From Vibrio aestuarianus (lineage in GTDB: Bacteria; Pseudomonadota; Gammaproteobacteria; Enterobacterales; Vibrionaceae): a stretch of 64,000 nt of DNA. The notes under the pieces are model-generated. The model had not been told where the DNA came from and did not search any database. It worked only from the letters and a program-made list of their open reading frames with translations. A program made the position numbers and the translations under genes. Position 1 is the stretch's first letter; every line of letters starts with the position of its first letter. The stretch covers positions 1-64,000 of the forward strand of contig NZ_JAAZTU010000013.1 in assembly GCF_012395185.1 (NCBI RefSeq), written 5' to 3'. Below are positions 40,292 to 49,892 of the stretch, in pieces.

Positions 40292-41290
40292 TCAAGTAAA
40301 ATCTAAGAAGTTTGGATTGCTTTTTTGTTGTGCAAAGCTATCTATATTGGACAGTGTGGTTTCGGCAATGCTCTGCAGTGCATCGGTAGTCAAGAAAGCT
40401 TGGTGACCGGTAAAAATAACATTGTGACACGCAGACAAACGTCGAAATACATCATCCACAATCACGTCATTTGATTTATCTTGGAAGAATAGTTCCTTCT
40501 CGCTCTCATAAACGTCTAAACCAAGCGCACCAATACGCCCTTGCTTAAGCGCTTCAATAGCGGCAACTGAATCTAACAACTCACCACGACTGGTGTTGAT
40601 GATCATCACCCCATCTTTCATTTTCCCAAAGGAAGCCGCATCCAAAAGATGGTAATTCTCTTTTGTCATTGGACAATGTAAGGAGATGACATCAGATTGA
40701 CGAATAAGCGTCTCTAATTCACAGTAAGTGGCTCCAAGCTCTTTTGCTACTTCGCTTGGATAAGGGTCAGAACACAACACGTTCATACCAAGCCCTCTCA
40801 AGATCCGAATCGTTGCCAGACCTATTTTCCCAGTGCCGATGATACCGGCGGTACGACCATGAAAGTTAAAACCAACCAAACCTTCCAGTGAGAAATTCGC
40901 TTCGCGGGTGCGCTGATACGCTTTATGGAAACGGCGGTTTAATGTCATCATTAATCCCACCGTGTGTTCAGCAATCGATTCTGGTGAGTAAGCAGGTACA
41001 CGAGCCACAGTAATACCGAACTCTTTTGCTGCATCCAAGTCGACATTATTAAACCCTGCGCAACGCATAGCGATCATCTTAACACCACGCACTGCAAGTT
41101 GTTCTAGAACCGTACGTGATAAATCATCATTAACGAACGCACACACCACTTCACAACCTTTGGCCATTTTGGCTGTTTTTTCAGTAAGTAAAAAGTCGTA
41201 AAAGTGATAATTGACCTGGTGGTTATTTTTAGCTTGTTCGAATGCAGCTTGGTCATAAGACTTCGTGCTAAAAAAGGCAATGTTGATCAT
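40292..41290 (-). CDS. ldhA: Fermentative D-lactate dehydrogenase LdhA
   Basis: 332 residues. The NAD-binding GTGKIG is at 152-157 and the catalytic triad is Arg235, Glu264 and His296, the same numbers as in E. coli LdhA. It reduces pyruvate to D-lactate with NADH during fermentation in the cytoplasm. Start ATG 41290. Convergent with the Lrp gene, stop codons only 6 bp apart. Confidence 0.94.
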   Translation of the reverse strand: MINIAFFSTKSYDQAAFEQAKNNHQVNYHFYDFLLTEKTAKMAKGCEVVCAFVNDDLSRTVLEQLAVRGVKMIAMRCAGFNNVDLDAAKEFGITVARVPAYSPESIAEHTVGLMMTLNRRFHKAYQRTREANFSLEGLVGFNFHGRTAGIIGTGKIGLATIRILRGLGMNVLCSDPYPSEVAKELGATYCELETLIRQSDVISLHCPMTKENYHLLDAASFGKMKDGVMIINTSRGELLDSVAAIEALKQGRIGALGLDVYESEKELFFQDKSNDVIVDDVFRRLSACHNVIFTGHQAFLTTDALQSIAETTLSNIDSFAQQKSNPNFLDFT

Positions 41291-41463
41291 TATTGTTCCT
41301 CATTGAGTGAGCTTTGTATTCTTTTACTTTTTCTAACAATCAGCATATCACTGATTGAAGCAATGATTGATAGTGATATGCTCCGCGAAACGCTCTTTTA
41401 GACAAAATAAGTATCGAACCAATGAGAAAGATTGAAAATAAGTAGCTGTGAAATGCAAACTAG

Positions 41464-41754
41464 TTAACGTACAGCAAATCGACGACGCACCTCCTTGTAG
41501 CTTTCAATCACCAAAGTGATAAAGGCACTCGATGGATGTGCATTGTTGTACTCTTCTAAAGCATAAAGATAATTTGAACGAAACTTTTCAACAGCTTCTT
41601 CTGCTGTACTCGCGTAAATGACATCATCTTCAACTTCAAAATCTAATTGTAATAGTTGCGCTTTTTCATCCGAGAATGTCTCACTACTCATATCGAGATA
41701 AGTAAATTCTTTACGTTCAGAGCCTGGTTTGCAAAAAAACTGAAATTTGGTCAT
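41464..41754 (-). CDS. Small conserved-looking protein of unknown function
   Basis: 96 residues from ATG 41754 (MTKFQFFCKPGSERKEF), with AAGGA 11-15 bases upstream. No signal peptide or membrane segment. Acidic middle (VEDDVIYASTAEEAVEKF) and a basic C-terminus (YKEVRRRFAVR). It follows the zinc-ribbon gene by 26 bp on the same strand and may be co-transcribed. I do not recognise a family. Confidence 0.65.
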   Translation of the reverse strand: MTKFQFFCKPGSERKEFTYLDMSSETFSDEKAQLLQLDFEVEDDVIYASTAEEAVEKFRSNYLYALEEYNNAHPSSAFITLVIESYKEVRRRFAVR

Positions 41755-41780
41755 CAAATAATATCCTTGTAGTTATCGTA

Positions 41781-42017
41781 TCATTGAAATTCTTCACCGT
41801 GATTTTCGAGTACTTTATGCCCACACTTATCACAAACAACATATCGGTCAATAAGTTCTAATGATGCCAATGCTGGGCTTGCAGTTCCCGAAAAGAACCC
41901 TTCTAAAAATGCTTTAAACTGCTCCTTTCTACTTTTTCCATACTTCGAAGGCTTCTGTTTAATGATCTCTTTGTGTGGTGTTGCTTCACCACATTTTTCA
42001 CAAAATCGAATATCCAT
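41781..42017 (-). CDS. Small zinc-ribbon protein
   Basis: 78 residues from ATG 42017 (MDIRFCEKCGEATPH); the frame extends to 42071 but the Cys pair near the start favours this ATG. Two CxxC knuckles, CEKC (6-9) and CDKC, bracket a basic helix KYGKSRKEQFKAFLEGF, the pattern of a zinc ribbon. Possible nucleic-acid or protein binding; function unknown. Confidence 0.65.
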   Translation of the reverse strand: MDIRFCEKCGEATPHKEIIKQKPSKYGKSRKEQFKAFLEGFFSGTASPALASLELIDRYVVCDKCGHKVLENHGEEFQ

Positions 42018-42200
42018 ACAACCAACCTTAAAACAAATAAACAATGTGTAAGATATCGGTTTTATTGGCACGATGAATGTGATCTATAACCGAGGTTCAA
42101 ACTTATGATATGGAAATATTGATTGCATTAAAGTTAAAGCAATAATCGGTCGAACAACCTGTTGGTTTACGCATTCTGCACCATCCTAGGCATTGAGTAT

Positions 42201-42233
42201 AAAAAAGCCAGCACGATGCGGCTGGCTTCAAGA
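42201..42233 (-). terminator. Terminator after hpf
   Basis: On the minus strand AAGCCAGCC GCATCGT GCTGGCTT is followed by TTTT, 27-59 bp beyond the hpf stop. Confidence 0.8.
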
Positions 42234-42259
42234 ATCTGTTTGATGATATGAAAATAAGA

Positions 42260-42607
42260 TTACTCTTCTGAGATAAGGTCAGTATCTATCTCAGGTCTCA
42301 TGCCCGTTGGTTTAGCATGAATATCGGCTCTCAATTGCCCTTTGCGATTGCTTAAACCAGCTTCAAGTTTCTTCAACGCCGCAGCAATAGCCGGATACAT
42401 AACGTCGTTTGTCGATTTAGCTGAAACGCGCACGCCCTCATAATTGGTGAAGATTTCCACCTCATGCAGCCCGTGTTCTTTGGTGATAATAATGTCGCAG
42501 CTGATCAATTGAGGAAAGTGAGATGAAATTTTCTCAAATTTACTTTCAATTTCTTTACGTGAGTCTTCATTAATTGATACATGATGTGTTTGAACGTTTA
42601 CTTTCAT
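42260..42607 (-). CDS. hpf: Ribosome hibernation-promoting factor, short HPF type
   Basis: 115 residues from ATG 42607 (MKVNVQTHHVSINEDSRK), with AAGG upstream; a frame start at 42625 is less likely. The beta-alpha-beta-beta-beta-alpha fold of the S30AE/HPF-YfiA family is suggested by SRKEIESKFEKISSHF and DVMYPAIAAALKKLEAGLSNRK. It binds idle 70S ribosomes in slow growth. Monocistronic with its own terminator. Vibrios have other HPF/RaiA copies, so the symbol is approximate. Confidence 0.85.
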   Translation of the reverse strand: MKVNVQTHHVSINEDSRKEIESKFEKISSHFPQLISCDIIITKEHGLHEVEIFTNYEGVRVSAKSTNDVMYPAIAAALKKLEAGLSNRKGQLRADIHAKPTGMRPEIDTDLISEE

Positions 42608-42857
42608 ATAATTATACCTTTCCAATCACTATGTCTTCTTAACCTATCAAACTCTATCCACTTTGACCAACTATAGATTCTCACATGTGTGATTAAGCTC
42701 TGTGTTATCAAATAATATTGTCTCGTCCCCTTGAATACGTCTAGCGCAAAAATAAACTCTCAGTGGTCTTGCTAGATCGATTCATTCATAGGTGAGATGG
42801 TAAACCACTAGCAACTCCATTAGAATGACGACTGAAATCACTTCTTACTCTGGATTT

Positions 42858-43271
42858 ATGCTCAAGATATCTAACACCGTCGAACTCGCTAGTTGGGAAA
42901 TTGAACTTTCAGCAATTCGCGCCATGGGTAGCGGCGGGCAGAATGTTAATAAGGTTTCTAGTGCGATACATTTACGATTTGATATTCATCGCTCTACCCT
43001 ACCCGATCTTTACAAGCAAAAACTACTCGCCTTATCTGACTCAAGAATTACCAAAGAAGGTGTCATCGTTATCAAAGCTCAGTCTTATCGAACCCAAGAG
43101 CAAAACAGAGAAGATGCACTCAACCGCCTCAAAGAACTGATTCTTTCAGCAATGGTGGTCGTAAAGAAACGCACCGCAACAAAACCGACTAAAGGTTCTC
43201 AACGTCGACGGATTGAGGCGAAGAAAAGAAATGGCGCAAATAAGTCTTTGCGCGGTAAAATCGACTTTTAA
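42858..43271 (+). CDS. arfB: Alternative ribosome-rescue factor ArfB (YaeJ)
   Basis: 137 residues from ATG 42858 (MLKISNTVELASWEIEL), aligning with E. coli ArfB; an in-frame ATG at 42825 would add 11 residues. The catalytic GGQ is at 26-28 (GSGGQNVNK), followed by SSAIHLRFDI and VIVIKAQSYRTQEQNRE. The basic C-terminal tail (KPTKGSQRRRIEAKKRN) enters the empty mRNA channel of stalled ribosomes, where the protein hydrolyses peptidyl-tRNA. Confidence 0.93.
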   Translation: MLKISNTVELASWEIELSAIRAMGSGGQNVNKVSSAIHLRFDIHRSTLPDLYKQKLLALSDSRITKEGVIVIKAQSYRTQEQNREDALNRLKELILSAMVVVKKRTATKPTKGSQRRRIEAKKRNGANKSLRGKIDF

Positions 43272-43362
43272 AAGAGTCACAGAAGATCAATTAACAATAC
43301 CTCTCTTAACAACTTGCTATTGATGACCTTGAGTGACATTCAAAAAACAGCGAACACCTTCT

Positions 43363-43377
43363 ATTTACACTGTAAAT
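43363..43377. other. parS: parS2 site 2
   Basis: ATTTACACTGTAAAT is a fully symmetrical match to NTTTACANTGTAAAN, in the gap between arfB and tmcA. Confidence 0.88.
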
Positions 43378-43390
43378 CCCAGCTTCATTA

Positions 43391-45457
43391 TTAATCGGAT
43401 TCAGCAGTTTTACAGTGTAAATTATCCAAAATAAAACTCAGATCATGGCGAATGGCTTGTTCAATTTGCTTACGCCCAGACAATCCAAGTTCATTGGCAC
43501 AAGCCGACCAACTTTTATTCTGCAAACATTTTTTTACCAATACATCCGAAATGGAAAATGCGAATTCAGAATTGAGGCAATGGAGTTCTTGCTGAATCCA
43601 AACGCTGACACTTTCAAAATCTGAACCGCCGGCACTGTAATCAGACAGTAGACGATACGGAACCACCTCAACTGGAACTGAGTTGAATGTCTCACGGTTG
43701 TTAGCCATCTGCTTAAGTAAAGTTCGCACCAATTCAGGTTCGATATTTTGTAATGTATCCATTAGCGAATATAAGAAATGGCGCTTAAAACGTTGTGTCG
43801 CTATTGCGATCCAAGAAAGACTTGAATCCTGAACCATGAGTAAGGAATAACAACCGCTGGCTTGATCGCGCTGTGTGCCAATTTTCACAGGAACAAAGTG
43901 TTGTGATGACCAAAAATGAATGAGCTCACTTGTCGCGCCAAAACTTGTTGCAAGATAATCGCTAGTCACCTTTTTGCTCAGCAGAGTAAGCAACTGCGCA
44001 CCAACGCCTTTTCGTTGCCAATCTGGATGAACGGCTATTCGCATAATTCGCGTACAAGATTGAAAAGCCGCTTCGGCAATACCCACTTGGTTAGCAAGCG
44101 ATATAGGTACAAGATGCCCCTTAGGACGACGTTGTCCTTGCTGAATAGAACGAATTAAAGGCTCATCTAATTGACCTTCTTCTACCGTTAAAATGCAGCC
44201 AAGACAACGCTTACCTAACATCGAAACATAAAGCTGCATGTTGTCATCAGCTAGTAAATGGAATAAATCATTGGGTGAAGTTTGGTAGTGTGCATTGACC
44301 AGCAACGAAAAAACCTCATGCAGCAATCTTGGCTCATTGAGCATCTGCTGTTTGGGTATCAACTCCAAAGTTACGTGGCTAAGACTAAAAGAAGATGGTA
44401 TCGCCAACGTTGGTAAGTCGTAATTGAGTAGAAAAGTTTGATATTGCCACTGTTCGAGTGGGTCTCCTTCTTTCCAACGAATCGGCTGATCAATATGGAA
44501 TGACTTGACGCCTGGCCTGTGTTTATTGAGCCAAGATTGAAACTTGAGAGTGAAACCTCGACCACACCCTTCATAGCCGTGAATCGTTGTAGAAAATACC
44601 GCGCGATGATACAGCTCGACCATCTGCTGTAACAAGGCAAGCGGCAGAGCAGCCGCTTCATCGACCAGTAGCAAATCACACTGAGGTTTGAGTTTTAACA
44701 GTTCATCTGGCGCTACAAATTGTAGAGATGAATGCTGAAAATGAAGCGCATTGGCGCTGCGACTTGAATCGGGTAGATTCAACAGCGCATGTTCAAATAC
44801 AGGCTTAACCGCGTTAATTGTCGGTGCGGTGATGATGATATTAATATTCCGCATTTTCATCAGCTCCGCAGCAGCGATACCTAATGCACTACTTTTTCCA
44901 CGCCCGCGGTCAGCCGTAATCACCAAAGGACGCTTACGGTGGCCTTCAATAACGCGAATAATACCAGCGATGGCTTCTTTCTGCTGCGAAAAAGCAGCAA
45001 GAGGTGATTGTTCAGTAATCAGTGAAATATTGGGCAATGGCGGCAAAGGATGAGATTGATCAAGTACTAATAACTGCTCTAATGCCGTATTCAGCCAGTG
45101 CTGCGCAGGGGAATACCGATTGGCCTTATCTCCCATCACAAGCAAAATGCCCGCCCTTTTTAATGCACCAAGTGCGGCACTAAAACTATTGGCATCAAAT
45201 CCATCACTGAGATCATAAATTAGCCGTTGGCACTCTTGCCCTAGTAGCTGCTGTCCTTTATTAAAGGCAACGGAACGAGTGGCATCTCGAGCCTCCCCTC
45301 CTACTTGAAAACAAGGTGTAGGATTACCAGTGGTTAACAGCGTATCGCAGACTTGATTCTGAAAGAAATCATCACCGCGCACCACAACACCAAAACGCCA
45401 CTCGGTCAGGTTTGCCAATTCGATAAGTTGCTTTAAGTAGTCATTGATTGCTTTCAT
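43391..45457 (-). CDS. tmcA: tRNA(Met) cytidine acetyltransferase TmcA
   Basis: 688 residues. An N-terminal domain (to about 150) precedes a helicase-like ATPase with Walker A TADRGRGKSS at 181-190 and Walker B LLVDEAAALPL. A GNAT acetyltransferase core follows (IMRIAVHPDWQRKGVGAQLL, near 470), then a C-terminal tRNA-binding region. It makes N4-acetylcytidine at the wobble base of elongator tRNA-Met using acetyl-CoA and ATP. Start ATG 45457. A parS2 site lies inside its last codons. Confidence 0.95.
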   Translation of the reverse strand: MKAINDYLKQLIELANLTEWRFGVVVRGDDFFQNQVCDTLLTTGNPTPCFQVGGEARDATRSVAFNKGQQLLGQECQRLIYDLSDGFDANSFSAALGALKRAGILLVMGDKANRYSPAQHWLNTALEQLLVLDQSHPLPPLPNISLITEQSPLAAFSQQKEAIAGIIRVIEGHRKRPLVITADRGRGKSSALGIAAAELMKMRNINIIITAPTINAVKPVFEHALLNLPDSSRSANALHFQHSSLQFVAPDELLKLKPQCDLLLVDEAAALPLALLQQMVELYHRAVFSTTIHGYEGCGRGFTLKFQSWLNKHRPGVKSFHIDQPIRWKEGDPLEQWQYQTFLLNYDLPTLAIPSSFSLSHVTLELIPKQQMLNEPRLLHEVFSLLVNAHYQTSPNDLFHLLADDNMQLYVSMLGKRCLGCILTVEEGQLDEPLIRSIQQGQRRPKGHLVPISLANQVGIAEAAFQSCTRIMRIAVHPDWQRKGVGAQLLTLLSKKVTSDYLATSFGATSELIHFWSSQHFVPVKIGTQRDQASGCYSLLMVQDSSLSWIAIATQRFKRHFLYSLMDTLQNIEPELVRTLLKQMANNRETFNSVPVEVVPYRLLSDYSAGGSDFESVSVWIQQELHCLNSEFAFSISDVLVKKCLQNKSWSACANELGLSGRKQIEQAIRHDLSFILDNLHCKTAESD
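43408..43422. other. parS: parS2 site 3, inside tmcA
   Basis: TTTTACAGTGTAAAT matches NTTTACANTGTAAAN. It is 45 bp from site 2 and falls within the coding sequence of the TmcA C-terminus, making a close pair of ParB2 sites. Confidence 0.85.
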
Positions 45458-45633
45458 TTTTATGCCATAGCTACGATTAATCAGCCAATGTTAGCACAGG
45501 CAAAAGGCACCATAAGAATGCATAAAAATATTTTTCTTTACGACAAATTTGTTTTGCTTTAATCCGAGCACTTTTTAACTAATTATTCGCTCAACTCCAG
45601 TATGGTTCTGGACTCAAGAGGAATGAAAATGCA

Positions 45634-46668
45634 ATGAATACTTTCATCAAAGGATTGGTTTTATCAGCAATGCTCACTGCTTCTCAAGTAAGCGCAAATA
45701 CACAAACGCTAAATGTTTACGCATGGGGCGGTTATCTGCCTGAAAAAGCACTAGAACAATTTGAAGAGCAACAAAATGTCACCATCAACTACTCAACTTT
45801 TGAGAATAATGAGTCGATGTATACCAAGCTCAAATTACTTAAAGGTGGCGGTTACGATGTGGTATTTGCGTCCGCGTATTTTATCGAAAAAATGGGACGT
45901 GAAGGCTTACTTGCTGAATTAGATCACGCACAAATCCCGAATATGAAAGATGCAATGCCTTCATTGCTAGGACAAGCACACGATCCAAAAAACCGCTATT
46001 CCCTACCCTATATCTGGGGAATTACCGGCATTAGCTATAACGAAACACTGATTACTGAAGGAGTGACTCGCTGGGCAGATCTCTGGGACAAACAATATAA
46101 CCAACAAGTTATGTTAATTGACGATATTCGTGACGTATTCGGTATGGCGCTCATTTTAAATGGCTTTAGCATCAATACTAAGAATGAACAAGAGATTGAA
46201 AAAGCATATCAGTCACTAGAAGCACTTAAAGATAACGTTTTGTTGTATAACTCTGATGCACCGCATGTCCCTTATGTTTCAGGTGAAGCCGCTTTAGGTA
46301 TGCAGTGGAATGGTAACGCTTACCAAGGGCAAGTGGAAATGCCTGAGCTGAAGTTTGTTATGCCAGAAGAAGGCGCTGTGCTGTGGATGGATAATTTCAC
46401 CATTCCTTCAGGCAGTAAAAATAAGGCATTAGCCCATAAATTCATCAACTTTATGTACCAAGCCGAAAACCAAGCAGAAATAGTCAATAGCTTAGGTTAC
46501 GCCTCAGCGACACAAAGTGGCCGTGCATTACTACCCGCAGAACTGCGTGATAACCCAACCATTTTCCCTTCAGAATCGGATATGGCAAAAGGGGAATTCA
46601 TTAACGATGTTGGCCCTGAAACACTCGCTATTTATGAGAAATATTGGCAACGTCTAAGAAACCAATAA
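45634..46668 (+). CDS. PotD-like polyamine-binding periplasmic protein, orphan
   Basis: 344 residues. The signal peptide is about 21 residues (MNTFIKGLVLSAMLTASQVSA-NTQ). The mature start LNVYAWGGYLPEKALEQFEEQ and the DVVFASAYFIEKM, LPYIWGITGISYN and EGAVLWMDNFTIPSGS stretches are typical of PotD/PotF. It should bind spermidine or putrescine. RBS AGAGGAATG precedes ATG 45634. No permease or ATPase genes adjoin it, so it either feeds a transporter encoded elsewhere or acts in signalling as vibrio NspS does. Confidence 0.87.
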   Translation: MNTFIKGLVLSAMLTASQVSANTQTLNVYAWGGYLPEKALEQFEEQQNVTINYSTFENNESMYTKLKLLKGGGYDVVFASAYFIEKMGREGLLAELDHAQIPNMKDAMPSLLGQAHDPKNRYSLPYIWGITGISYNETLITEGVTRWADLWDKQYNQQVMLIDDIRDVFGMALILNGFSINTKNEQEIEKAYQSLEALKDNVLLYNSDAPHVPYVSGEAALGMQWNGNAYQGQVEMPELKFVMPEEGAVLWMDNFTIPSGSKNKALAHKFINFMYQAENQAEIVNSLGYASATQSGRALLPAELRDNPTIFPSESDMAKGEFINDVGPETLAIYEKYWQRLRNQ

Positions 46669-46680
46669 ACATAAACGACA

Positions 46681-46700
46681 AAGCCCGCAATTGCGGGCTT
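46681..46700. terminator. Bidirectional terminator between potD-like and parB2
   Basis: AAGCCCGCAATTGCGGGCTT is a perfect 20-base palindrome between two converging genes, followed by GATTAT with no long T run. Confidence 0.65.
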
Positions 46701-46720
46701 GATTATAGAACAGCAGAAAG

Positions 46721-47692
46721 TTAATCGAGTTTACTTTGAATAAAATCTAAGATTTCTTGCATCGTAGCGTCATCAACTTTCTTTAAATTCAGTGCCAAAT
46801 TACTGCCATTGCGACTATAACTTGCACGGCCTTTGACAAGGTCAGTTTTGGTGGCCGCAGCACGCTTAGGTGGCACTAACTCTTGGATCCATGACTCAAT
46901 GGTTTCAGTTACTTCTTTGGTCAACCTAGCCACACCTTGCGCGCTGCTGCGCTGCCATACAAAACCTTCTTTAGATTGACACTTTGCTAATAATTTCGCT
47001 TGTTGGTCAGCGTCTAGCTCATGGAACTGCTTATGCAGTTTTACTATAGTCGGACGACCTAATTCAACAACATTAGGATAGGCCTGTAAAAGTTCCAAAG
47101 GTAAAGCGGCTGCCTTCAAAGCACCGCTGACTAATGCTTCACTGCATTGAAACATTTTCGCTAAGGCTTTTTGATCTTCAGCTTCTTGGTTATCGAGCTT
47201 CGCCTGCATTTCTTTGCCTTTTTCATATAAAGAAAGCGGTTTATGTGCGTTCGCCACATCAGAAAGAAATTTAGCGTGTTCGGCGTTAATATCATCAGCA
47301 ACGTAAACCAGAAACTCTTTATCGGCCAAGATACATGACATTCGACGACGGCTACCGTCTAAGACTTCTATCTTACCATCAGCCGTTTTACGCCCTACAG
47401 CTGGGTATTGCTGACCACGTTCACGTAATGTGGTGAGAACATCAGACAGAGCGTGTTCATTTAAGAAAGATTGCTCACGTGCATTTTGTGAAAAAACGAC
47501 CGTTTTATCCGCCACTTGATCAGCCGGAATACGTACTAACTCAAACGTTACCAATTCTTCACCAGCTACTGCGAGTTCGATAACTTGAGCTTGCTCCTTA
47601 GCTGCTGTTTGTGCCTCTTGCGGGGTGGTTGCACGTCGTTTATTCGCTTTACCAAACAGTTTTGCATTCAGATCAGACGTTTTAATTGCCAT
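46721..47692 (-). CDS. parB: Chromosome II partition protein ParB2
   Basis: 323 residues. N-terminal ParB/Spo0J nuclease-like domain with the box SRRRMSCIL (VLDGSRRRMSCILADKEF, near 107-124), a central helix-turn-helix (LAKMFQCSEALVSGALKAAAL), and a C-terminal dimer region. It binds the parS2 sites and moves ori2 with ParA2. Start ATG 47692; 7 bp after parA2, same operon. It belongs to the plasmid-like type rather than the chromosome I type. Confidence 0.94.
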   Translation of the reverse strand: MAIKTSDLNAKLFGKANKRRATTPQEAQTAAKEQAQVIELAVAGEELVTFELVRIPADQVADKTVVFSQNAREQSFLNEHALSDVLTTLRERGQQYPAVGRKTADGKIEVLDGSRRRMSCILADKEFLVYVADDINAEHAKFLSDVANAHKPLSLYEKGKEMQAKLDNQEAEDQKALAKMFQCSEALVSGALKAAALPLELLQAYPNVVELGRPTIVKLHKQFHELDADQQAKLLAKCQSKEGFVWQRSSAQGVARLTKEVTETIESWIQELVPPKRAAATKTDLVKGRASYSRNGSNLALNLKKVDDATMQEILDFIQSKLD

Positions 47693-47699
47693 GTTTTAT

Positions 47700-48917
47700 T
47701 TACCCCTGATTAAGTGATGACCAATGACTATGCAGTACGCGCTCAAGCTCTAATGCACTTTTCTGCACAGCATCTTGTGCCGTTGCTAGCGTCTTTTTAC
47801 CACCTTCAAAATCACTGGTGGTGAGATCAAATACGGTGCTGTAGGTGTCAGCACAAGTTTCGAATGCACGGCTACGAGGAATCGTCGCCATCATGACTTG
47901 ATCGCCTAATAAGTAGTTCATCTCAGTTAAAACCGACACTTGCTTTTTGTTATCATCTTCAAACATAGTCGGCATCAGACGTACAAATTCGAGCCCTTTC
48001 CAATCTTCTGGAAACATTTCATACACCGTTGGCAGATGCTGGAAGAAATTGACTGTTGATGCCCAATCCAAGCGCTTTGCAGCACATGGAATCAATAACG
48101 CGTTAGAGGCATACATCGCATTCCACACTAGCGGGTCTACGTGTGGGCCGGTATCAATCATGATCATGTCAAAATCATCGGCTATTTTGTCTATCAACTT
48201 TTCTTTTAAAAGACGCACAATATCAAGCGATTGATTTTGAGAAAGATATTGCCAAGCTTCCGCATTAAACATCGCATCTTCGGGGAAAGCTGAAATGGTT
48301 TTCAAGTTTGGATACTGCGTTGGCAGCATGACATTTTTATGTAAAAACGCAGAATCGACTTCCGTCCCTTCAGGTACATTATCGAGCATAATATCAACTG
48401 CCGAGTAGATATTACTGTGTTCAGATAGACTTATTTGCGGATTTAAAAATAGGCGCAAAGAACCTTGAGGGTCCAAGTCGATTAAACAAATACGGTAGCG
48501 TTTATCCAAATTCAGCGCTAGACAAGCGGCTAAATGTACCGCCGTCATCGATTTCCCAGTGCCACCCTTTTGGTTTTGAACATTAATAATCCAGGGTTTG
48601 TGGTCACCATGTTTTTTACGTTGATGGAATTTAGGCACACCTGCAGCGTCCATTAGCATGTGCGCTTCAGCAAGAGAAATAGAATAATGATTGGCATTAT
48701 TCTTAGTAAATTGATGACCGGCTTGTTCCAATTTAGTAATTGCTTCATCCAACTTACGACGAGTTAAACCAGAACGTGTTTCCATTAGTGCTTTAGACAT
48801 TGGAGGAAAGTGGTCATCACTTCGCTCTTCTAAAACAATTTCAATACGGTCAGCTTGAACTTGTTGCGTCAATTCTGCGAGTTGGTAGAGATTATCTATC
48901 GTTTGTTCTCTTTTCAT
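47700..48917 (-). CDS. parA: Chromosome II partition ATPase ParA2
   Basis: 405 residues from ATG 48917 (MKREQTIDNLYQLAEL); the frame reaches back to 48992, but that part is a hydrophobic run unlike ParA. N-terminal helix-turn-helix region of about 100 residues, as in P1-type ParA, then the deviant Walker box KGGTGKS at 117-123 and MIMIDTGPHVDPL. It forms ATP-dependent filaments on DNA that position ori2. First gene of the parAB operon, reading away from the origin. Confidence 0.95.
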   Translation of the reverse strand: MKREQTIDNLYQLAELTQQVQADRIEIVLEERSDDHFPPMSKALMETRSGLTRRKLDEAITKLEQAGHQFTKNNANHYSISLAEAHMLMDAAGVPKFHQRKKHGDHKPWIINVQNQKGGTGKSMTAVHLAACLALNLDKRYRICLIDLDPQGSLRLFLNPQISLSEHSNIYSAVDIMLDNVPEGTEVDSAFLHKNVMLPTQYPNLKTISAFPEDAMFNAEAWQYLSQNQSLDIVRLLKEKLIDKIADDFDMIMIDTGPHVDPLVWNAMYASNALLIPCAAKRLDWASTVNFFQHLPTVYEMFPEDWKGLEFVRLMPTMFEDDNKKQVSVLTEMNYLLGDQVMMATIPRSRAFETCADTYSTVFDLTTSDFEGGKKTLATAQDAVQKSALELERVLHSHWSSLNQG

Positions 48918-49125
48918 TGCCAAATTCCGTAATAGGTACTTAAGTAAGAATTGTACAGCAAAAAATACAATACACAATAAAAAGGTGAACATTCACTTTT
49001 AGAGTAATGTCACATTAAATAGAAAATAAATTAGGTATTTAATGTTAGTGGCCAATTTATAAACGCAAAATGCACAGCATTATCTCAACAAACTTGGAAA
49101 GATTGAAAGTATTACGTTGTCACTT

Positions 49126-49140
49126 ATTTACAATGTAAAC
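49126..49140. other. parS: parS2 site 4, beside parA2
   Basis: ATTTACAATGTAAAC matches NTTTACANTGTAAAN. It lies 209 bp upstream of the parA2 start and may also affect its promoter. Half sites ATGTAAA follow at 49156 and 49184. Confidence 0.88.
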
Positions 49141-49258
49141 TCACATTGATTGGAAAATGTAAAACATAAACCAGAATGGGATAATGTAAATTCCATCGAT
49201 AATAAAAATATGAAAAAGTTATAGCTCCTTTAAAAAATAACCCTCGGAACGATTATAG

Positions 49259-49286
49259 AATCTCTGTAATTTACGGCTAGTGTCAT
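49259..49286 (+). repeat. 39-mer-like RctB element A (rctA side)
   Basis: AATCTC followed by ATTTACGGCTAGTGTCAT. The last 14 bases, ACGGCTAGTGTCAT, match ACGGCCAGTGTGAT at 50201-50214 in the rctB promoter in 12 positions. Chromosome II origins carry 39-mer inhibitory RctB sites on this side and a shorter version in the rctB promoter; I infer this is one. A 61-codon minus-strand open frame at 49219-49404 overlaps it and is not credited. Confidence 0.5.
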
Positions 49287-49559
49287 TTTCATTCGACATA
49301 GTGAGAAAATAGTAATAAAAATCATCAATCAAGTTCGCACTAAATCGATCGTGCTCGGTGAGAAATAGCTTTTGATCACTATAAAATGGTGGAAGCATGA
49401 TCAAGGATTATTTGATGATCATGCTTCTTGATAAAAATGGACACTTAGGAACAATGATCAAGAGTAATCTATCGCATTCAAGTTGATTAAGCTCCCGCAA
49501 TAGAACCTGATCTTTTACGGATCAATGATCAAGTACAGAATATCTACGGAAGCATGTAA

Positions 49560-49589
49560 AATCTCATTTAAATTACGGGGATTGTAGAT
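49560..49589 (+). repeat. 39-mer-like RctB element B
   Basis: AATCTC then AATTACGGGGATTGTAGAT aligns with element A (49259) with one extra base: shared AATCTC, TTACGG and TGT.AT at the same spacing. A fourth TTACGG lies at about 49515, next to a minus-strand 12-mer. Function as an inhibitory RctB site is inferred. Confidence 0.4.
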
Positions 49590-49869
49590 GGAATCAAGTG
49601 CGAGCGTATTTCTCTTCTGTTGATACGACATGTAGAAAAACAGAAACGAAGTGAAGAACATTCAATTCAGGCCTTGATCATGCTTGCTGCAATATGCTTG
49701 CAACCCAATAACACCAACAGCAAAGCATGACATTGTTATTTTGAGATGAAATCGTACAAACCGTATCCAAAATTAACGAAAGAATACTTTTCATGATCAT
49801 TGTTCCGTAGCCAAAGGTTAGTTCAATTTCGACTTATGATTGAAAAATAGATAACTTTTACTTCATTAC

Positions 49870-49878
49870 TGTGGATAA
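49870..49878 (-). other. DnaA box in ori2
   Basis: TGTGGATAA is the exact complement of the R1 DnaA box TTATCCACA. A weaker TGTGGATGT follows at 49881-49889. It sits 15 bp before the regular 12-mer array. Confidence 0.85.
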
Positions 49879-49892
49879 GTTGTGGATGTATG

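Noticed and set aside
49219..49404. 61-codon minus-strand open frame between parA2 and ori2
   Set aside because: It overlaps a 39-mer-like element and a 12-mer, has no good ribosome site, and the product shows no family features.
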